Positions 24,874-27,896 of a DNA stretch of 27,896 nt are shown here, in pieces. The stretch is taken from the NCBI GenBank assembly GCA_002336675.1, contig DDEI01000069.1:1-27896 (forward strand). Reading direction: 5' to 3'. The notes beneath the pieces are model-generated. The model had not been told where the DNA came from, did not search any database, and worked only from the letters and a program-made list of their open reading frames with translations. The position numbers were made by a program, and so were the translations under genes. This DNA is from Flavobacteriales bacterium UBA1958 (lineage in GTDB: Bacteria > Bacteroidota > Bacteroidia > Flavobacteriales_D > Sanyastnellaceae). The first letter of the stretch is position 1. Every line of letters starts with the position of its first letter.

Positions 24874-26103
24874 ATGAAGATAATACTTACCCTTTTTACT
24901 CTGATGTGTTCCACGCTATTATTCGCGCAGCAATGGACAGATGTAGCATCTGTACCAGGAAGCTCATCATCTAAGCATCACCCAGTAACTTTTTCTATAA
25001 ATGGAATAGGCTACTCTGTGGCTGGTTCTAACTCTTTTGAAGTTAGCACAAGCACCTCCCATAAATATGACCCAATTACAGATTCATGGACCACTATGAG
25101 TGATTTTCCAGGCGCCTCTCGAGGTTTCTCTTATGGAGTTTCTGATGGGGAATTCGGTTATATGGGATTTGGTTATAATACCCAAACCGGATCTTACTTG
25201 GATGACCTCTGGAAATTTAATCCTGTAAGTGAAACATGGCAGGAGCTGGCCTCTTGTCCTTGTCAAGCCAGAACTCATCCAGCATTTATTCATTTAGATG
25301 GTAAGATATTCGTAGGAGTTGGAGGTTCTTCCTCTGGAAACAGAGACGATTGGTGGCAGTATGACATTGCTTTAAACTCGTGGAGTGCTAAACCTGACTT
25401 TCCGGGAGTGCCAAGACACCATCCCTATTATTTCGATCTTGACGGTTATGCCTATGTAGGTTTCGGTCATGGAAATGGAATATTTAAAGATTTCTATAGA
25501 TACGATCCCGATTCGGAGCTTTGGGAAGAAATGAATGATTTTCCAGGGGAAGGAAGAGTCGCTGGAACTCAATTCTCTCATGATGGATATGGATATATTC
25601 TAAGCGGAGACGGTGATAATCACGATTACCTAGAGACAGGAGAGTTTTGGAAATATAACCCTGCAAATGATTCTTGGTCCCAGTTACCTAGTCATCCTGG
25701 ACTAAGCCGATGGGCCCCTGGTTCATTTTTAATAGATGGAAAGGCCTATTTAGTTCAAGGACAAGAAAGATTTTTAGGTTTTCCAGGAGCAGCCTACACC
25801 AATGGAATGATTGTTTTTGATTTAGATCTTTATAACTCTCCATTCTCTATAAATGAGAATCCGTCTGATATAACTGTTTCTGTGTTTCCAAATCCTTTTA
25901 CAGACCAATTAAATATAAAATTAAACGGGAATTTCATTCCCGATGAAACCACGATTACAGTTTTAGATCTGCTTGGCAAAAAATTAAGAGAGCTAAAATT
26001 GACAGACCAAGCAATAAACTTATCAGATTTAGCCGCAGGAACCTACACCCTGCTTATAAAATCTAACGATGTCAGCCAGTGTATTAAATTGGTGAAGGAT
26101 TAA
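24874..26103 (+). CDS. Kelch-repeat beta-propeller protein with T9SS C-terminal tail
   Basis: This 409-residue secreted protein has a Sec signal peptide (MKIILTLFTLMCSTLLFAQ). About six kelch repeats follow, each closing with an aromatic-Asp/Asn-x-W pattern and a PG turn: WTDVASVPG (21-29), KYDPITDSWTTMSDFPG (64-80), KFNPVSETW (114-122), QYDIALNSW (162-170), RYDPDSELWEEMNDFPG (209-225) and KYNPANDSWSQLPSHPG (260-276). The C-terminus (from about 330) has VFPNPFTDQL (338-347), LDLLGKKLREL and CIKLVKD, a type A sorting domain, so the protein is surface displayed or released by T9SS. The binding partner is not evident. The gene stands alone with its own promoter. Confidence 0.87.
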   Translation: MKIILTLFTLMCSTLLFAQQWTDVASVPGSSSSKHHPVTFSINGIGYSVAGSNSFEVSTSTSHKYDPITDSWTTMSDFPGASRGFSYGVSDGEFGYMGFGYNTQTGSYLDDLWKFNPVSETWQELASCPCQARTHPAFIHLDGKIFVGVGGSSSGNRDDWWQYDIALNSWSAKPDFPGVPRHHPYYFDLDGYAYVGFGHGNGIFKDFYRYDPDSELWEEMNDFPGEGRVAGTQFSHDGYGYILSGDGDNHDYLETGEFWKYNPANDSWSQLPSHPGLSRWAPGSFLIDGKAYLVQGQERFLGFPGAAYTNGMIVFDLDLYNSPFSINENPSDITVSVFPNPFTDQLNIKLNGNFIPDETTITVLDLLGKKLRELKLTDQAINLSDLAAGTYTLLIKSNDVSQCIKLVKD

Positions 26104-26140
26104 TTTACCGATTCGAAACATATAGGAAATGAAATTTAAC

Positions 26141-26148
26141 TACCCTTG
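26141..26148 (+). promoter_or_regulatory. -7-like box TACCCTTG for the photolyase gene
   Basis: TACCCTTG is one base off TAnnTTTG, 22 nt upstream of the ATG at 26171. Confidence 0.3.
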
Positions 26149-26170
26149 CTAAGCTAAAAAGCTGTGAATA

Positions 26171-27463
26171 ATGAAAGTTTCCATATGTTGGTTTAGAAGA
26201 GATTTAAGATTAAAAGATAATACGGCACTCCACATGGCACTAGCTAATGATAGTGCCGTTTTGCCTTTATTCATATTTGATTCCGATATCTTAAAAGAGC
26301 TGCCTGCAGATGACGCTAGATTGTCTTTCATTCATGCTGAAATTAGCTCTATGGACGTCGAGCTTACTAAAAAAGGAAGCTCATTTCTAACAAAACATGG
26401 AAGTCCACTAGAAATATGGGAGGAAATCCTTAAAGAGTATGATGTAGAGGCAGTCTACATGAATAAAGATTATGAACCCTATGCGCTGAAAAGAGATAAA
26501 GAGGTAGCTGCATTTCTATCTAAAAAGGGAATTCAATTCCACCCATGTAAAGACCAAGTTATATTCGAAGAAAATGAGGTCCTTAAAAATGACGGCAAAC
26601 CATATACCATTTACACACCTTTTAAAAACAAGTGGCTATCTCAGTTTGACCAAAATGAGCATCTGCCCTTAAAAGACTCTAATTTCGAAAATTTATACCA
26701 GACTAATATCGATTTACTAAACCTTGAAAATCTCGGCTTTACCAAGTCCAGTATAATTGTCAAACCATTTACTTTAGAAGAAGTGGCTGAATACGAAATT
26801 ATGAGAAACTTCCCTGCCAAGGACGGAACTAGTTACTTAAGCCCTCACTTAAGGTTCGGCACTGTAAGCGTTAGACAAATCATTCAGAAATTAAAATCAA
26901 ATGATGCTGTTTTTCTCAGCGAGTTAATCTGGCGAGAGTTTTTTATGCAGATATTATTTCACTTCCCTCGTGTGGTTAGTGAAAGTTTTAGGCCTAAATA
27001 TGATACAATAAAATGGAGGAATAACACACAGGATTTTAATCGATGGTGTGAAGGAGAAACAGGATATCCAATGGTAGACGCTGGCATGAGACAGCTAAAC
27101 CAAACAGGTTATATGCACAACAGAGTAAGAATGGTAGTAGCTAGTTTCCTGTGCAAGCATTTACTTATAGATTGGAGATGGGGAGAGGCTTACTTCGCGA
27201 AGAAATTACTCGATTATGATTTATCTGCCAATAATGGAAACTGGCAGTGGGCTGCCGGAACAGGATGTGACGCTGCTCCATACTTTAGAATTTTCAACCC
27301 TATAGAACAGCTAAAAAAATTCGATAAAGACCTTATATATACCCGTAAGTGGGTGAGAAACCTAAATGAATTCTCTTACCCGCAGCCAATGGTTGACCAC
27401 AAAGGAGCTCGAGAAAGAGCTCTAAGCACCTACAAGGAAGGTATAAATAGCTATACTGGCTAA
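26171..27463 (+). CDS. phrB: Deoxyribodipyrimidine photolyase (class I cryptochrome/photolyase)
   Basis: Photolyase splits UV-induced cyclobutane pyrimidine dimers with blue light through reduced FAD. The 430-residue protein has the N-terminal antenna domain (CWFRRDLRLKDN at 6-17, VLPLFIFD at 30-37). The C-terminal FAD domain has SYLSPHLRFG (221-230), LIWREFFMQ (252-260), GYPMVDAGMRQL (298-309), HNRVRMVVASFL (316-327), DYDLSANNGNWQWAAGTGCD (348-367) and PYFRIFNP (370-377). Trp358 and Trp360 sit in the NWQW position, where E. coli PhrB has its flavin-side tryptophan pair. All parts look intact. At 430 residues it is shorter than E. coli PhrB (472). A small protein and an AlkB-like gene follow. 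Confidence 0.92.
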   Translation: MKVSICWFRRDLRLKDNTALHMALANDSAVLPLFIFDSDILKELPADDARLSFIHAEISSMDVELTKKGSSFLTKHGSPLEIWEEILKEYDVEAVYMNKDYEPYALKRDKEVAAFLSKKGIQFHPCKDQVIFEENEVLKNDGKPYTIYTPFKNKWLSQFDQNEHLPLKDSNFENLYQTNIDLLNLENLGFTKSSIIVKPFTLEEVAEYEIMRNFPAKDGTSYLSPHLRFGTVSVRQIIQKLKSNDAVFLSELIWREFFMQILFHFPRVVSESFRPKYDTIKWRNNTQDFNRWCEGETGYPMVDAGMRQLNQTGYMHNRVRMVVASFLCKHLLIDWRWGEAYFAKKLLDYDLSANNGNWQWAAGTGCDAAPYFRIFNPIEQLKKFDKDLIYTRKWVRNLNEFSYPQPMVDHKGARERALSTYKEGINSYTG

Positions 27464-27475
27464 CAAAATTCTCTT

Positions 27476-27513
27476 TTAACTAGCACGACTTCTTCAAGAA
27501 GTTATGTAGTTAA
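27476..27513 (+). terminator. Nested inverted repeat after the photolyase gene, possible terminator
   Basis: Outer arms TTAACTA and TAGTTAA (27476-27482, 27507-27513) enclose ACTTCTT-C-AAGAAGT (27488-27502). The transcript could fold into an imperfect hairpin. The following tail (AGTTTCTGTT) is only moderately T-rich, so termination is possible but not certain. Confidence 0.4.
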
Positions 27514-27546
27514 GTTTCTGTTATAAAAATTCTCGGATTATGACTC

Positions 27547-27554
27547 TATATTTA
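27547..27554 (+). promoter_or_regulatory. -7-like box TATATTTA for the small Lacal_2735-family gene
   Basis: TATATTTA is one base off TAnnTTTG, only 4 nt from the ATG at 27559. If used, the mRNA would be leaderless. Confidence 0.25.
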
Positions 27555-27558
27555 CATC

Positions 27559-27726
27559 ATGTTTGGATTATTTAAAAAGAAATCGGAGGTTGATGTTTTA
27601 CAAACCAAATATGAAAAGCTCATGAAAGAAGCGTTTGAACTTTCTAGGGTTAATCGTACAGAAGGTGATAGAAAATATTCTGAGGCCGATGATGTTATGA
27701 AAAAGATAGAAGCATTACAAAACTAG
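27559..27726 (+). CDS. Lacal_2735-family small protein
   Basis: This 55-residue, highly charged protein begins MFGLFKKKSEVDVLQTKYEK and ends DVMKKIEALQN, with the NRTEGDRK stretch in the middle. This is the pattern of the flavobacterial Lacal_2735 family: a short N-terminal GLFKKK tag and a helical, coiled-coil-like body. Its function is unknown. It starts 95 bp after photolyase and ends 3 bp before the AlkB-like gene, so it is probably co-transcribed with that gene. The ATG start and TAG stop are both clear. Confidence 0.8.
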   Translation: MFGLFKKKSEVDVLQTKYEKLMKEAFELSRVNRTEGDRKYSEADDVMKKIEALQN

Positions 27727-27729
27727 TAG

Positions 27730-27896
27730 ATGAGCTTTTGTGGAAATGAAAGCCTCTTGGTTTTACCCAAATTCAACTCTGGGCTCACGTTCAATATCTT
27801 GAAAAAAGAATTAGACTGGAAACAAAATCAGTTGAAGTTATATGGAAAAATTCATAATGAGCCAAGATTGACCGCTTGGTTTGGCCCAAAATACTC
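27730..27896 (+). CDS. AlkB-like 2-oxoglutarate/Fe(II) dioxygenase, truncated by window edge
   Basis: Only the first 55 codons are present, from ATG 27730, and the frame runs off the right edge. The N-terminus has ILKKELDWKQNQLKLYGKIH followed by NEPRLTAWFGPKY (43-55), matching the AlkB-like pattern in which the substrate-side strand ends PRLTAWYG. AlkB proteins repair alkylated DNA or RNA bases by oxidative demethylation. The HxD..H iron site lies beyond the window and cannot be checked. It follows the Lacal_2735 gene by 3 bp. Confidence 0.75.
   Translation, partial: MSFCGNESLLVLPKFNSGLTFNILKKELDWKQNQLKLYGKIHNEPRLTAWFGPKY

Noticed and set aside
1..27896. Mobile elements, prophage genes, CRISPR arrays, tRNA or rRNA genes
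   Set aside because: No transposase or phage-like protein, no regularly spaced repeat array and no cloverleaf-forming or rRNA-like stretch was visible in any intergenic region.

Overview
The window is a contiguous stretch of an AT-rich Bacteroidota chromosome, most likely order Flavobacteriales. The evidence is the combination of BT_3928-family, DUF1599 and Lacal_2735-family proteins, several secreted proteins with Por-secretion (type IX, T9SS) C-terminal tails, a TonB-dependent receptor with an N-terminal carboxypeptidase-regulatory-like domain, and -7 promoter boxes of the Bacteroidota TAnnTTTG type with little Shine-Dalgarno signal. The family or genus cannot be fixed from this sequence. 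I see no insertion sequence, prophage, tRNA, rRNA or CRISPR array; it reads as ordinary chromosome with some poorly characterised surface genes.

Layout. 1-1415 (minus): a BT_3928/DoxX-like membrane protein, cut by the window edge, and DUF1599. 1621-4136 (plus): a tight operon of rlmD-like rRNA methyltransferase, a TPMT-type methyltransferase and a PyrR-like phosphoribosyltransferase. 4267-7307 (plus): an M1 aminopeptidase, BioY biotin transporter and rhomboid protease operon. 7549-10927 (minus): an unrecognised secreted protein and a YbiT-type ABC-F ATPase. 11031-11870 (plus): folP. 11846-21187 (minus): choice-of-anchor-B T9SS cargo, an 89-residue antitoxin-like protein, an M49 dipeptidyl-peptidase III lipoprotein, a seven-repeat FG-GAP/ASPIC-UnbV T9SS cargo, and a five-haem c-type cytochrome with a T9SS-like tail. 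21188-21740 is the longest gene-free stretch. 21741-24335 (plus): TonB-dependent receptor. 24352-24777 (minus): small hypothetical protein. 24874-26103 (plus): kelch-propeller T9SS cargo. 26171 to the end (plus): class I photolyase, a 55-residue Lacal_2735 protein and the start of an AlkB-like dioxygenase.

Together the accessory genes point to a surface and envelope program: four proteins appear to be T9SS cargo, one of them a multihaem cytochrome, alongside a TonB-dependent receptor, a secreted M1 peptidase and a lipoprotein M49 peptidase. The right edge looks like a small DNA-damage-repair group (photolyase and AlkB). The points I consider most worth checking are the T9SS-tailed five-haem cytochrome, three genes whose -7 boxes sit so close to the start codon that their mRNAs should be leaderless, the ABC-F protein in which both halves of one composite ATP site are degraded, an antitoxin-like gene without a toxin, and a dyad between the DUF1599 and rlmD genes. 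I found no clear-cut new multi-gene system.
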